Origin: Nannocystis exedens
GTDB lineage: Bacteria; Myxococcota_A; Polyangia; Nannocystales; Nannocystaceae
Assembly (NCBI RefSeq): GCF_002343915.1
Contig: NZ_NETK01000001.1
Coordinates: forward strand, 9,368,001 to 9,432,000
Direction of reading: 5' to 3'
Length of the DNA: 64,000 nt
Part shown: positions 1 to 10,124 of the stretch, piece after piece
How the letters are laid out: every line of letters begins with the position of its first letter
Numbering within the stretch: the first letter of the stretch is position 1
Notes under the pieces: model-generated
Told to the model about the DNA's origin: nothing
Seen by the model: only the letters and a program-made list of their open reading frames with translations
Databases searched by the model: none
Translations under genes and position numbers: made by a program

Positions 1-292
1 GTGTCCGTCCACTTGTTCGTGGCGACGGCCGCGCCGGGATCTCGACGGCTGCCTCGCTGCGTCGCGCGGCCGAGGCCGGCAGGGTCCGGCGACGACGCGG
101 TGATCACGAGCACGCGCGCGAGGCGTCGCGGCCGCGAGATGACGCGGCCGCGCGGGCGTGGTGGTCGATTTGCTGCGCCGCCGAAAGGTCACCCGCGACG
201 CGTCGGCGCGAGGCTAGCTCACGGCGGTCCCGCACGCGCGACAGCATGCGCGCGAAATGCGCGAAGGCGCGCGGCGTGCTACGGTCCGCCGC
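1..292. other. Region upstream of udk with no gene recognised
   Basis: I see no reading frame here with recognisable protein character on either strand. It may contain the end of a gene that lies outside the window. A TAnnnT hexamer (TACGGT, 280-285) ends 7 nt before the udk start and is a candidate -10 element for a near-leaderless transcript. Confidence 0.4.
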
Positions 293-928
293 ATGAGCTC
301 GATGATCATCGGGATCGCTGGCGGCAGCGGATCGGGCAAGACGACCGTGGCGCGCAAGATCGCCGACTCTCTTCCACCCGAAGGCGTCACGATCATCGAG
401 CACGACGCGTATTACCGCGACCGCGCCGACCTCACGTACGAGGAGCGCTGTCACATCAACTTCGACCACCCCGAGTCGCTCGAGACGGAGCTGCTGGTCG
501 AGCACATCGTCGCGCTCAAGGCCGGGCGCCGCGTCGCGGTGCCGGCGTACGACTTCAAGACGCACCGCCGGCTGCCCGAGCCGCGGTGGGTCGAGTCGAC
601 GCCGGTGGTGATCGTCGAGGGCATCATGGTGCTGGTCGACCAGCGCCTGCGCTCGGAGCTCGACATCAAGCTGTTCGTCGACACCGACCCCGACATCCGC
701 ATCTTCCGCCGGATCCGCCGCGACATCGAGCAGCGCGGGCGCACCTTCGAGGCCGTGCGCGAGCAGTACTACCGCCACGTGCGACCGATGCACCTGCAGT
801 TCGTCGAGCCGTCGAAGCGCCGCGCGGACCTCATCATCCCCGAGGGCGGGGACAACCGCGTCGCGCTCGACCTGGTGGTGTCGAAGCTGCGCAGCGTGAT
901 CGAGCAGAGCCGCCGCGACGCGCGATAA
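293..928 (+). CDS. udk: Uridine kinase
   Basis: This enzyme phosphorylates uridine and cytidine to UMP and CMP in the cytoplasm (pyrimidine salvage). The 211-residue protein opens with the P-loop GGSGSGKT (residues 10-17). It continues with the family's HDAYYRD segment, the FDHPESL stretch and the AYDFKTHRR stretch, and then VIVEGIMVL, which is the Walker B-like strand. The length matches bacterial Udk. The ATG at 293 was chosen because the P-loop strand follows directly; an upstream in-frame ATG at 257 would add a low-complexity Arg tail. No ribosome binding site is visible, but TACGGT lies 7 nt upstream, which fits a leaderless start. The gene is transcribed alone, about 70 nt before the next gene. 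Confidence 0.93.
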   Translation: MSSMIIGIAGGSGSGKTTVARKIADSLPPEGVTIIEHDAYYRDRADLTYEERCHINFDHPESLETELLVEHIVALKAGRRVAVPAYDFKTHRRLPEPRWVESTPVVIVEGIMVLVDQRLRSELDIKLFVDTDPDIRIFRRIRRDIEQRGRTFEAVREQYYRHVRPMHLQFVEPSKRRADLIIPEGGDNRVALDLVVSKLRSVIEQSRRDAR

Positions 929-997
929 TCGAGCCGGCCGCGAGGCGCGAAAATCGACGGCAGGTGAACGCTGTTCGCAAGCGAGGCGTCGGTCGAC

Positions 998-3832
998 GTG
1001 GTCGGCGGCGCTGTGCCATCCTGCTCCACCGTGGCGGGCTTCTTCGCATCCTCTCGCAACAAGCGCTGGCTCGGTCTCGGAGTGCTCCTGCTGGCGGTCG
1101 GTTCGGCGACCGCGCTCGCGATCGTCAAGCCGTGGAAGAAGCCGCCGCCGGTGCAGTCGGAGCGGCTCGGCGCCAACCTCGAGCTGGCCGCGGGCGAGGT
1201 GCTGCTGACCACCGCGTCGGGCAGCGAGCGGCTGTTGTCGCGCACGCCGCTGCCGGAGACGGCCGAGCTGTCCACAGGGCCAGGTGCCCGCGCGCTGGTC
1301 CGCCTGAGCGACGGCTCGCGGGTGTTCCTGCGCGACGGCACGAAGGTGAAGATCGCCGGCGGCGTGGCCCTGCAGGCGGGCCAGATCTGGGTCGAGGCGC
1401 CGCCGCTCGAGGAGGGCCAGAAGGCGGTGGTCCACACCGTCGGCGACGCGGAGGTGTCGCTGTCGGCGGGCGGGGCGAGCCTGTCCTTCGAGTCAGGTGA
1501 GGCGCAGGTCTACGTCGCCGAGGGGCTGGCGATCGTCAGCGCGGCCGGCGGTCGCGCCGAGGTCGAGGCCGGCGAGCGGGCGACGGTGAAGGGCGGGGCG
1601 CCGTCGGTCGAGCCGGTGGCGTTCTGGGACGACTGGACCGGCGGCATGGGCGATCGCGCGGGCGGGGGCATCCGCGCGGGCGCGGGCTCGGGGGCGCTGT
1701 ACGCGGTCGATCGCGCGGCGCCGCCGGGGACGCCGGCGCTGCCGCTGTCGATCCAGCGGCAGACGGTGCGGGTGGCGCTCGAGGACGAGATCGCCGAGAC
1801 CCTGGTCGATCAGCGGTTCTTCAACCCGTCGAGCGCGGCGGTCGAGGGCTGGTACTGGTTCACGGTCCCCGAAGATGCCCTTTTGGTCAGCTTCGCCCTC
1901 GAGACCAATGGACAGCTGGTGGAGGGCGAGATCGTCGAGCGCAAGCAGGCGGCGGCGACCTACGAGGCGGCGGTGCGGCGCGACAACGATCCGGCGCTGC
2001 TCGAGTGGATCGACGCGCGCACGGTGCGGGCGCGCATCTACCCGGTGCCGCCGGCGGGCGAGCGGCGGGTGGTGCTGCGCTACCAGCAGCTCATGGTCGA
2101 GAGCGAGGGCAAGCGCCGCTACAGCTACCCGCTGGCGGCCCCGCGCGGGCGCGAGGCGGCCAGCATCGAGGAGTTCTCGCTCGAGGTGCAGCTGCGCGGC
2201 GGGCTCGAGCAAGACTACGAGCTGGCGACGCTCGGCGAGGCGCGGGTGTCGACCGACGGCCGGCAGGTGACGATGCGCCGCTCGGGCTACACGCCGCGCG
2301 CCGACTTCGAGCTCGAGCTGACGCGCAAGCCGGACCGGACGCGGGTGCCGCTGCGCGCCAATCGCTTCGGCGCGGGCGGCGATCAGGCCAGCTACGTGAT
2401 GGTCCGCTTCGCGCCCGACCTCGACATGGCGACGCTGCCGGCGCCGCGCGGTGACGTGGTGGTGGTGGTCGACACCTCGGCGGCCGGCGACCCGTCCGAG
2501 CAGCAGACCAAGCTCGCGGTGGCCGAGGCGCTGCTGCGCAGCCTGTCGGCCGGCGACAAGTTCGCGGTGATGAGCGCCGACGTCGCGGCGAAGGTGCTCT
2601 ATCCGGAAGAGGGGCTCGCGGAGGCGACGCCGGAGGCGATCAGCGCGGCGCTCGAGCGGGTGGCGGCGCACGCGGCCGGCGGCGCGACCGACCTCGGGGC
2701 GATCTTCGAGCAGGCGCTGGCGCGCGTGCACGGGCTCGAGCAACCGGCGGTGGTCTATGTCGGGGACGGCCTGGCGACCTCGGGCGAGCGCAGCGGCGAG
2801 GCGCTGGCCGAGCGGCTGCGGCGGTCGATGACCGGCTCGCGCGCGCGGCTCTACACCGTGGGCGTCGGCGCGGAGATCGACGCGGCGATGCTCGGCCGCC
2901 TGGCCCGCGTCGGCGGCGGCGAGTCGCTGCGAGTCGAGGGGCCCGAGCAGGCGGTGGTGCGCGCGCTCGAGCTGTCGGGCGCGCTCAAGACCCCGACGAT
3001 CACCGACCTCGAGCTCGGCCTCGGCGAGGGCCTCGACGACGTGTTCATCAGCGCCGGCGGCAAGCTGTCGCGCGGCCAAGAGCTGGTGCTGCTGGCGCGC
3101 ACGCACCACGACCTGCCCGACAAGGTCACGATCTCGGGCCGGCTCGGCGGCTCGGCGTTCAGCAAGGAGTACCCGCTCGCGTACGTCGGCGGCTCGCTCG
3201 ACCGCATGGTGCCCAAGCTGTGGGCCGCCGCGTACGTCGAGCGCCTGCTCGGCGACAGCCGCGGGCTCGAGGCGGTGCGCGGCAAGATCCTCGCGCTCGG
3301 GCTCGAGTACGGGCTCATGACCCCGTTCACCTCGTTCCTCGCGCTCGACAGCGAGGCGGCCTACGCCCAGCAGGGCATCCAGCGCCGCCGCCGTCAGCTC
3401 GGCGGGCTGCAGCTGATCGCCGACGCGACCTGGCTCAAGGAACAGGAACCGATGAGCAGCCGGATCGTCGGCATGATCGCGGCCGCCGCGGCCGCGCCGT
3501 TCGGCTGCAACCGCGCCGGCGACTCCGCCCCGGCGTCGCGGGCGGAGGAGCGGGTCGCCAGCGGCCCCCGCCGGCGTCGGCGCCGGCGCCGGCGAGCGCG
3601 CCCGCCGACGCGCAGCAGGCCCCGGCCACCCCGAGCCCCGAGCCGGCGCCGCCGCCGTCGGCCGCGCCGGTGGCCCCGGGTGGCGTGGTGGGCGGGCTCG
3701 CCAACGCGGGCGAGGCCGAGAAGATGGCGCCCATGGAGGAGGCGCCGCCGGACGAAGTCGCGAGCGAGCCCATGTCGGCGGCCAAGAAGGCGTCGGCCAG
3801 GGGAGGTGGCTCGAAGGACATGTCGACCCTGA
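998..3832 (+). CDS. FecR/VIT/VWA envelope protein, N-terminal part of a frameshifted gene
   Basis: A GTG start at 998 (a second GTG lies at 1031) gives a short cytoplasmic lead, one membrane anchor (residues 24-43), then a FecR-like stretch (ALVRLSDGSRVFLRDG). A VIT domain follows (IQRQTVRVALEDEIAET to RRVVLRYQQLM), then a VWA domain. The VWA metal site is degenerate: DTSAAGD instead of DxSxS. Recognisable sequence ends near 3565; after that this frame is only Arg runs, while the frame one base earlier becomes a normal Pro/Ala linker followed by TPR-like repeats. The protein therefore very probably continues into 3562-5220. An internal ATG at 3452 starts a lipoprotein-like peptide (AAAAAAPFGC), so a separate second gene is a less likely alternative. 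Likely an envelope complex or signalling protein; substrate unknown. Confidence 0.75.
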   Translation: MVGGAVPSCSTVAGFFASSRNKRWLGLGVLLLAVGSATALAIVKPWKKPPPVQSERLGANLELAAGEVLLTTASGSERLLSRTPLPETAELSTGPGARALVRLSDGSRVFLRDGTKVKIAGGVALQAGQIWVEAPPLEEGQKAVVHTVGDAEVSLSAGGASLSFESGEAQVYVAEGLAIVSAAGGRAEVEAGERATVKGGAPSVEPVAFWDDWTGGMGDRAGGGIRAGAGSGALYAVDRAAPPGTPALPLSIQRQTVRVALEDEIAETLVDQRFFNPSSAAVEGWYWFTVPEDALLVSFALETNGQLVEGEIVERKQAAATYEAAVRRDNDPALLEWIDARTVRARIYPVPPAGERRVVLRYQQLMVESEGKRRYSYPLAAPRGREAASIEEFSLEVQLRGGLEQDYELATLGEARVSTDGRQVTMRRSGYTPRADFELELTRKPDRTRVPLRANRFGAGGDQASYVMVRFAPDLDMATLPAPRGDVVVVVDTSAAGDPSEQQTKLAVAEALLRSLSAGDKFAVMSADVAAKVLYPEEGLAEATPEAISAALERVAAHAAGGATDLGAIFEQALARVHGLEQPAVVYVGDGLATSGERSGEALAERLRRSMTGSRARLYTVGVGAEIDAAMLGRLARVGGGESLRVEGPEQAVVRALELSGALKTPTITDLELGLGEGLDDVFISAGGKLSRGQELVLLARTHHDLPDKVTISGRLGGSAFSKEYPLAYVGGSLDRMVPKLWAAAYVERLLGDSRGLEAVRGKILALGLEYGLMTPFTSFLALDSEAAYAQQGIQRRRRQLGGLQLIADATWLKEQEPMSSRIVGMIAAAAAAPFGCNRAGDSAPASRAEERVASGPRRRRRRRRRARPPTRSRPRPPRAPSRRRRRRPRRWPRVAWWAGSPTRARPRRWRPWRRRRRTKSRASPCRRPRRRRPGEVARRTCRP
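1267..1284. repeat. 14-bp palindromic unit, single copy
   Basis: GCTG-N10-CAGG with N10 TCCACAGGGC. It lies inside the VIT/VWA coding region. Confidence 0.55.
1480..1497. repeat. 14-bp palindromic unit, single copy
   Basis: CCTG-N10-CAGG with N10 TCCTTCGAGT. Inside the VIT/VWA gene it is read as S-L-S-F-E-S-G. Confidence 0.6.
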
Positions 3833-5220
3833 CGAAGTCCGGGGGCCGGCGCGACCCCGGCGCCGACGCGTCCCCGCGCCCGCCGACCAAGACGCCGCCG
3901 CCGGCGGTCTCGCCGGTGCCGCGCGGGCTCAAGCTGCCGTGCTCCGACGCGGCTGCGCGCAGCCTGGCCCACCGCCGGATCTTGTGGCAGAAGCGGCTGG
4001 CTGACCGATCGGACATGTTCTCGGCGCTCAACGCCTACGAGGCGGCGGCCGGGAGCTGCGAGATCGGGGGGTGGAAGGATCAGCGGGTGTTCCTGCAGCT
4101 GCTGCACGAGCGGGCGGCGACCGAGGCCGACATCGGCCTGTTGCTCGGGCACTTCGCCGGCGAGCCCGACGCGCGCAACTACCTGGCGCGCGGGCTGCTG
4201 CGCCGGCTGGTCGATCAGGGGCTGATCGGCGCGGTCGAGCGGGAGATGTTCGGCGCGGGGGTCGACTGGAACGACGTCGATCGGCAGCTGCAACTGGTGG
4301 TCGGCGACGACGCGCCGACGCGCAGGCTGCAGCTCGTGCAGGCGGCGCTGCAGCGCAGCCCGGGCGACCCGCAGGGCGAGCGGCGCCTGATCCAGCTGCT
4401 GAGCGAGCAGGGCAAGCTCGAGGAGGCGCTGGCCCGCGGTCGGTCGCTGCGCGAGCAGGGGCTGATGACGCCGGTGCTGGCGCAGCAGATCGGCGAGGTG
4501 TTCGTGGCCCACGAGCAGGTCGACGAGGCCCAGCGGATCTTCTCGGAGATCGTCGAGTTCGACCCCGACAACCCGCAGAGCCGCGCGCTGCTCGGCGACA
4601 TCTTCCTGCGCCACGGGTGGTTCGAGCGGGCCTACCGGCAGTACGAGGACCTGGTGACGATCCGGCCCGACGATCCGACGGCGTCGATCCGGCTCGCGCG
4701 CGCGGCGGCGGGCGCGGGGCGGGTCGACGAGGCGCTGCGGATCTTGCGGCAAGTGGCGGCCGGCGAGGGGCGCCCGGGGGCCGACGATCCGCGACGGTTC
4801 GCCCGCCTGCACGCGGCCGTGCTGCTGGCGCGCCTGCTGGCCGCGCCCGACGCGAAGATCCCCGAGGCCGGCGTGGCCCGTGAGCTCGGGCGCCTGCAGC
4901 TGTTCGCCGGCGCGTCGAGCTGGACCTTCCTCGTGTGGGACGACCTCGGCGTGCGCCTCGCGCTCACCGCCGACCCGTCGGCGCCGCTGGCGGGCGACGT
5001 CGCCGACGCCGGGGTCACCGGGCTGTTCGCCGTGCAGTTGCCGGCCGGCGGGGGGCCGTCGTTGCAGGTCCGACATCAGGGCCACACCCTCGGCAGGCCG
5101 GTGAGCTACGAAAGAATCACCGTGCACTTCGACGGCAAGGCGTTCAAGGTCGAGCGTGAGAGCGGCCGGATCGCCGCCGGAGACGCCGCAGCGGCCGCGG
5201 TGGCGGACGCCGGCGGGTGA
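3562..5220 (+). CDS. TPR-like C-terminal part of the VIT/VWA protein, in a shifted frame
   Basis: The start given is the approximate point where coding character enters this frame, not a start codon; the first plausible ATG is at 3724. The product runs through an Ala/Pro linker and a Lys/Gly-rich stretch. It then has tetratricopeptide-like helices around 4300-4860 (QRSPGDPQGERRLIQLLSEQ, FVAHEQVDEAQRIFSEIVEF). A beta-rich tail ends in VHFDGKAFKVERESG. The order VIT-VWA-linker-TPR suggests one long envelope protein with 998-3832. The reading frame is lost at the C run 3565-3569, where one extra base would restore it. The gene ends 117 nt before icd. Confidence 0.7.
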   Translation, partial: RPPPASAPAPASAPADAQQAPATPSPEPAPPPSAAPVAPGGVVGGLANAGEAEKMAPMEEAPPDEVASEPMSAAKKASARGGGSKDMSTLTKSGGRRDPGADASPRPPTKTPPPAVSPVPRGLKLPCSDAAARSLAHRRILWQKRLADRSDMFSALNAYEAAAGSCEIGGWKDQRVFLQLLHERAATEADIGLLLGHFAGEPDARNYLARGLLRRLVDQGLIGAVEREMFGAGVDWNDVDRQLQLVVGDDAPTRRLQLVQAALQRSPGDPQGERRLIQLLSEQGKLEEALARGRSLREQGLMTPVLAQQIGEVFVAHEQVDEAQRIFSEIVEFDPDNPQSRALLGDIFLRHGWFERAYRQYEDLVTIRPDDPTASIRLARAAAGAGRVDEALRILRQVAAGEGRPGADDPRRFARLHAAVLLARLLAAPDAKIPEAGVARELGRLQLFAGASSWTFLVWDDLGVRLALTADPSAPLAGDVADAGVTGLFAVQLPAGGGPSLQVRHQGHTLGRPVSYERITVHFDGKAFKVERESGRIAAGDAAAAAVADAGG

Positions 5221-5337
5221 GCACGGTCGCACGCGGACGCGGACAGGACGGGCGGGCCGCTGTGGTATACCCCCGGGCCGCGGCGAACCGCGCGAACGGC
5301 CTTTTGGCCAGGACACCTCACGGAAAGCGACAGGGCG

Positions 5338-6585
<1,248 letters not shown>

Positions 6586-6777
6586 GGCGCTCGCGCCGAC
6601 GCTCGCCCCCGTGGAGGCTCCGAACGAGGCGCCGCGGGGGCGATGCCGTTGGGTCGACCGCGCGACGAACCACATCGTGACGAGCTCGGCCTCGAGGCGC
6701 GACCGGCCGACAGCGGTGGCCAGCCACCCACGGCGTGCGGGGAGCGCGGAGCGACGAATCGGCGCCGGCTCGGCGCG

Positions 6778-7734
6778 TCACGAGCGCTGCACGGTCGCGC
6801 CTCGCTGCAGTCGGGCCGCGATCGCCTGGAGCGGCATGACGAGCTCCGCCGGCTCGATCAGCGTGAACTCGACGCCCGCCAGGACGATCAGCGCGGCCAA
6901 GGCGTCGGCCGAGTCGGCGCCGAGGACGAACACCGAGCCGCTCGCGTCGGACGACTCCAGCAGGCCGATCCAAGAAGGGACGCGCTCGGCGAGCTCCTCC
7001 GGAGACCCGTGCAGGAGCACGCGCGCCTGGTGGCGGTACGGCGCCACGGCGATCGACCGCGACACGTACGTCGCGACGTCCTCCGGCAGCTCGCGCGGCG
7101 AGAACCGGGCGCCGCGCGTCAGCTTCGGCGCCACGCGGTCGACGCGGAACGTCCGGAAGCTCTCGCGGTCGAGGTCCCACGCGACCAGGTACCAGACGCG
7201 ACCGGTGTGCACGAGGCGCAACGGCTGGACCCGGCGTGTCGTCGACTTGCCCTGCCGGTCGCCGTACTCGAAGCGCAGCTCGACCTCGTCGCGGCACGCA
7301 CCGGCGATCGCCGTCAACACGCCGAGGTCGGCCGCGGTCCGGCTGTCGAGCAAGGACACGGTCACTCCCGCCAGCGCGCCGAGGCGGCGGCGCAGACGCG
7401 ACGGCAGGAGCTGGTCGAGCTTGGCCAGCACGCGCAGCGCGACGGACTGCAGGTTGGCCACCGTGCCGGCGGCCCCGAGCGCGACGGCCACCGCCAGCGC
7501 CTCGTCGTCGTCCAGCAGCAGCGGCGGCGTCCTGGCGCCCGCGCCCAGGCGGTAGCCGCCGCCGGGGCCCGAGGACGCCTCGATCGCGTAGCCGAGCTCG
7601 CGCAGTCGGTCGACGTCGCGCCGGATCGTGCGGATGTCCACCTCGAGCCGCTCGGCGAGCTCGTCCCCGGGCCACTCGCGCCGGGCCTGGAGCAGGGAGA
7701 GGAGCCGCAGCACGCGCGTCGAGGCCTTCACCAC
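6778..7734 (-). CDS. WYL-domain (YafY-type) transcriptional regulator
   Basis: The roughly 320-residue protein has an N-terminal DeoR/HTH_11-type helix-turn-helix (LLQARREWPGDELAERLEVD, then IRTIRRDVDRLRELGY) and a WYL ligand-binding domain with the signature WDLDRESFRTFRVDRV. A C-terminal WCX-like part follows. Proteins of this class usually repress or activate a neighbouring gene in response to a small ligand. It diverges from the GFA-family gene at 7816, a common arrangement, so that gene is the probable target along with itself. I chose the GTG at 7734, just before VKASTRVLRLLSLLQ; an ATG at 7767 would extend the protein across the putative operator. Confidence 0.88.
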   Translation of the reverse strand: MVKASTRVLRLLSLLQARREWPGDELAERLEVDIRTIRRDVDRLRELGYAIEASSGPGGGYRLGAGARTPPLLLDDDEALAVAVALGAAGTVANLQSVALRVLAKLDQLLPSRLRRRLGALAGVTVSLLDSRTAADLGVLTAIAGACRDEVELRFEYGDRQGKSTTRRVQPLRLVHTGRVWYLVAWDLDRESFRTFRVDRVAPKLTRGARFSPRELPEDVATYVSRSIAVAPYRHQARVLLHGSPEELAERVPSWIGLLESSDASGSVFVLGADSADALAALIVLAGVEFTLIEPAELVMPLQAIAARLQRGATVQRS

Positions 7735-7746
7735 GCCAGGATAATC

Positions 7747-7765
7747 GAGGACCGATCCTGTCCTC
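7747..7765. promoter_or_regulatory. Candidate operator between the WYL regulator and the GFA gene
   Basis: An inverted repeat GAGGAC-N7-GTCCTC sits in the divergent gap, close to the regulator's start. Its place makes it a candidate binding site for the regulator. Binding is inferred. Confidence 0.4.
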
Positions 7766-7815
7766 AACCCGAGCTATCACTGGCGGCGCGTCTCGGACGC
7801 GAGAAAGGCAGGACG

Positions 7816-8256
7816 ATGAGCGACACGACCAAGGAAGCGGGCAACGGTTCGAAGCGGACCTACCACGGGAGCTGCGTGTGCCGCAGGGTGCGCTTCGAGG
7901 CGGACATCGACCTCTCGCAGGGTACGGGCAAGTGCAACTGCACGAGCTGTTGGAAGCGACGCTGGTGGAGCGTCAAGGTGCGGCCGGGCGACTTCCGCGC
8001 GCTGGGCGGCGAGGAGGAGCTGAGCAAGTACCGGCCGGGCTCCGCGAGCGGTCACGGCGGGCACTGCAAGCACTGCGGCGTCACGCCGTACGGCTTCGTC
8101 GAAGCGGCGGAGTGGAACGACGGCGAGTTCGTCTCGGTCAACGTCGCCTGCCTCGACGACCTCGAGCCCGCCGACCTCGTGGCGGCGCCGATCGTCTTCA
8201 TGGACGGCCGTAACGACAACTGGTGGCACCCGCCTGCGGAGACGCGGCACCTGTGA
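7816..8256 (+). CDS. GFA-family (CENP-V/glutathione-dependent formaldehyde-activating-like) protein
   Basis: This 146-residue protein has the zinc-binding Cys pattern of the GFA fold: GSCVCRRVRFE near residue 20, CNCTSCWKR near 43, and HCKHCGVTPYG near 84. Family members include S-(hydroxymethyl)glutathione synthase, but most have no proven activity, so the reaction here is unknown. ATG at 7816 follows AAAGGCAGGA. It diverges from the WYL regulator, which probably controls it. It is convergent with the gene ending at 8359; the gap carries one 14-bp palindromic unit. Confidence 0.88.
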   Translation: MSDTTKEAGNGSKRTYHGSCVCRRVRFEADIDLSQGTGKCNCTSCWKRRWWSVKVRPGDFRALGGEEELSKYRPGSASGHGGHCKHCGVTPYGFVEAAEWNDGEFVSVNVACLDDLEPADLVAAPIVFMDGRNDNWWHPPAETRHL

Positions 8257-8319
8257 AGCGTGGCGAGGCGGTGGCAGTTCGTCGTACAGACACGTCGGGT
8301 CGGTGCGCGGCAGACGGAG

Positions 8320-8337
8320 CTGTCCTCCGGGACATGC
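8320..8337. repeat. 14-bp palindromic unit in a convergent gap
   Basis: GCTG-TCCTCCGGGA-CATG, between the convergent genes ending at 8256 and 8359. It is placed where a bidirectional terminator would lie. Confidence 0.65.
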
Positions 8338-8358
8338 GGCGCGCGCGACCGCGGCACG

Positions 8359-8883
8359 TCAGCGCGGGGGGAGCTCGCAGGTCGCGCCATTCTCGGCCGG
8401 GCCGTGGCTGGCGCGCGGGTGTGACTTGTGGCCGGCACGGCTGCGGTGGCGCGCCTCCTCGATCGAGTGCGAGCGGCGGATGTCGCTCTCGTGCTTCGCG
8501 ATCTCGGCGAGCTTGTGATAGTGGCGGTGGATGACGTCGAGCTCGGCCTCGGACAGGTTCTCGATGTCGATCAGGCGGTTGGACGCGCCCTCGAGGGCCG
8601 CCACGATCTCGTTGAGCTTGAGCTGCACCGCCAGCGACTCCTTGTTCTGGGCCCGCTGGATCAGGAACACCATCAGGAAGGTGACGACGGTGGTGCCGGT
8701 GTTGATGACGAGCTGCCAGGTGTCGGAGAAGCCGAACAGCGGGCCCGTCACCAGCCACACGAGGATCGTCAGGACCGCCAGCGCGAACGCCCACGAGCTG
8801 CCCGACCAGTGGGTGATGGAGCCCGAGGCCCGCTCGAGCGTGCGGCCGAGGCTGCTGCGCGGGCGATGCGGGCGATGGTTCAA
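8359..8883 (-). CDS. Low-affinity iron permease-like membrane protein
   Basis: The 174-residue protein has two close hydrophobic segments (SSWAFALAVLTILVWLV and TWQLVINTGTTVVTFLMVF) followed by IQRAQNKESLAVQLKLNEI. This is the signature of the small Fet4-like low-affinity iron permease family. A charged tail rich in His/Arg follows. The TTG start at 8883 overlaps the TGA stop of the upstream glycosyltransferase (TTGA), so translation is probably coupled. Metal transport itself is not proven for many bacterial members. Confidence 0.8.
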   Translation of the reverse strand: MNHRPHRPRSSLGRTLERASGSITHWSGSSWAFALAVLTILVWLVTGPLFGFSDTWQLVINTGTTVVTFLMVFLIQRAQNKESLAVQLKLNEIVAALEGASNRLIDIENLSEAELDVIHRHYHKLAEIAKHESDIRRSHSIEEARHRSRAGHKSHPRASHGPAENGATCELPPR

Positions 8884-10124
8884 CTCCGGCTCCTGGCGAT
8901 CCGCGCGAGGAAGCGGCCGAGGTCCTCGGCCTGGCGGTCGCGGTCGTGATGCGCGAGCACGTGGGCGCGGGCGGCCTCGCCCATGCGCGCGCGGCCGTCG
9001 CGACCGAGCGCCGCGAACGCGCGCAGCTTGGCCAGCGCGTCGGCGGGGTCGCCGGGCGCGAAGGCCAGGCCGGCACCTGACCCTTCGACCAGGCGCTGGG
9101 CCTCGCCGCGGACGCCGAGGAGGATCGGCTGGCGCATCGCCATGGCCTCGAAGATCTTCGACGGCAGGTAGCGGGCGAAGGTCGGCTCGTCGCGCAGGAT
9201 GACGGCGCTGACGTCGGCGGCGGCGATGATGCCCGGGACGTCGCGCCGCGGGACCGAGGGCAGCACGTGGACGCGGCGGCCGACGCCGAGCGCCGCGATC
9301 TCGTCGACCAGCGCCGGCAGGCCGACGCCGTGGCCGACGACGACGACGTGGAAGTCGTCGTCGGGACCGGCGAGCGCGGCGGCTCGCGCCAGCAGGCCGA
9401 CGTCCTGGGCCATGCCGATCGTGCCGCAGTAGAGCAGCAGCAGCGCGCCTTCGGGGATCCCGAGCTGCGCCCGCAGCGGCGCCGGGTCGGCATCGGCGGC
9501 GAACAGGGCGGTGTCGATGCCGTTCTTGACCACGGCGATGCGCTCGCGCGCCACGCCGCGGGCGACGAAGTGGTCGACGAAGCTGTCGGTGACCGAGACG
9601 ACGCCGGCGGCGCCGCGATAGAGGGTGGACTCGACGACCTCGAGGGCGCGCACGATCGGGTGCCCGGGCTTCAGCGCGCCGACGGCGACGATGCCGTCGG
9701 GCCACAGGTCGCGCACCTCGAGCACGAACGGGACGCGGCGCAGGCGGGCCAGCGCGAGGCCGGCGACGCCGGTGAGGATCTGCGGCGAGGTCGCCAGCAC
9801 CAGATCGACGGCCGGCAGGCGGGCCGCGCCGAGCGCGATCTGGGATGTCGGAAGGGACATGTACCCGAGGCCACGTCGAAGGACGCCGCGACTGGCGGCC
9901 GGGAGCGTGGGTACGCGGTGGACCTCGATGCCGTCGACGCGCTCGCGCCGGTACTCGGCGGCGCGGTAGCCGGGGTAGATCTTGCCGTGCGGGTGGTTGG
10001 GCTGGCCGGTGACGACGTGGACCTCGTGGCCGGCCCGCACCAGCGCGCGCGACAGCTCGTGGACGCGCGCGGCCGGGGCGTTGGATTCGGGCGGGAAGTA
10101 GTGCGAGAGGTAGGCAAGCCGCAC
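8880..10124 (-). CDS. GT4-family glycosyltransferase (WbuB/WcaI-like)
   Basis: The 414-residue GT-B fold protein starts with RLAYLSHYFPPESNAPAARV. This is followed by a Rossmann region with GHEVHVVTGQPNHPHGKIYPGY, and a C-terminal nucleotide-sugar domain with LLYCGTIGMAQD and SKIFEAMAMRQPILLG. The last contains the Glu of the retaining-GT4 motif. It probably adds a sugar to a surface polysaccharide precursor; donor and acceptor are unknown. A GTG at 10124 was chosen because the first beta strand follows at once. TAGCAT (10140-10135 on the minus strand) lies 10 nt upstream. It is followed by the overlapping iron-permease-like gene. Confidence 0.9.
   Translation of the reverse strand: MRLAYLSHYFPPESNAPAARVHELSRALVRAGHEVHVVTGQPNHPHGKIYPGYRAAEYRRERVDGIEVHRVPTLPAASRGVLRRGLGYMSLPTSQIALGAARLPAVDLVLATSPQILTGVAGLALARLRRVPFVLEVRDLWPDGIVAVGALKPGHPIVRALEVVESTLYRGAAGVVSVTDSFVDHFVARGVARERIAVVKNGIDTALFAADADPAPLRAQLGIPEGALLLLYCGTIGMAQDVGLLARAAALAGPDDDFHVVVVGHGVGLPALVDEIAALGVGRRVHVLPSVPRRDVPGIIAAADVSAVILRDEPTFARYLPSKIFEAMAMRQPILLGVRGEAQRLVEGSGAGLAFAPGDPADALAKLRAFAALGRDGRARMGEAARAHVLAHHDRDRQAEDLGRFLARIARSRS
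9844..9861. repeat. Probable degenerate 14-bp unit
   Basis: GATG-TCGGAAGGGA-CATG inside the glycosyltransferase gene. One arm base departs from the usual pattern. Confidence 0.4.

Noticed and set aside
3560..3575. Programmed -1 frameshift in the VIT/VWA gene
   Set aside because: No classic slippery heptamer or clear downstream structure, and a second gene shows the same one-base G/C-run loss, so sequencing error is simpler.
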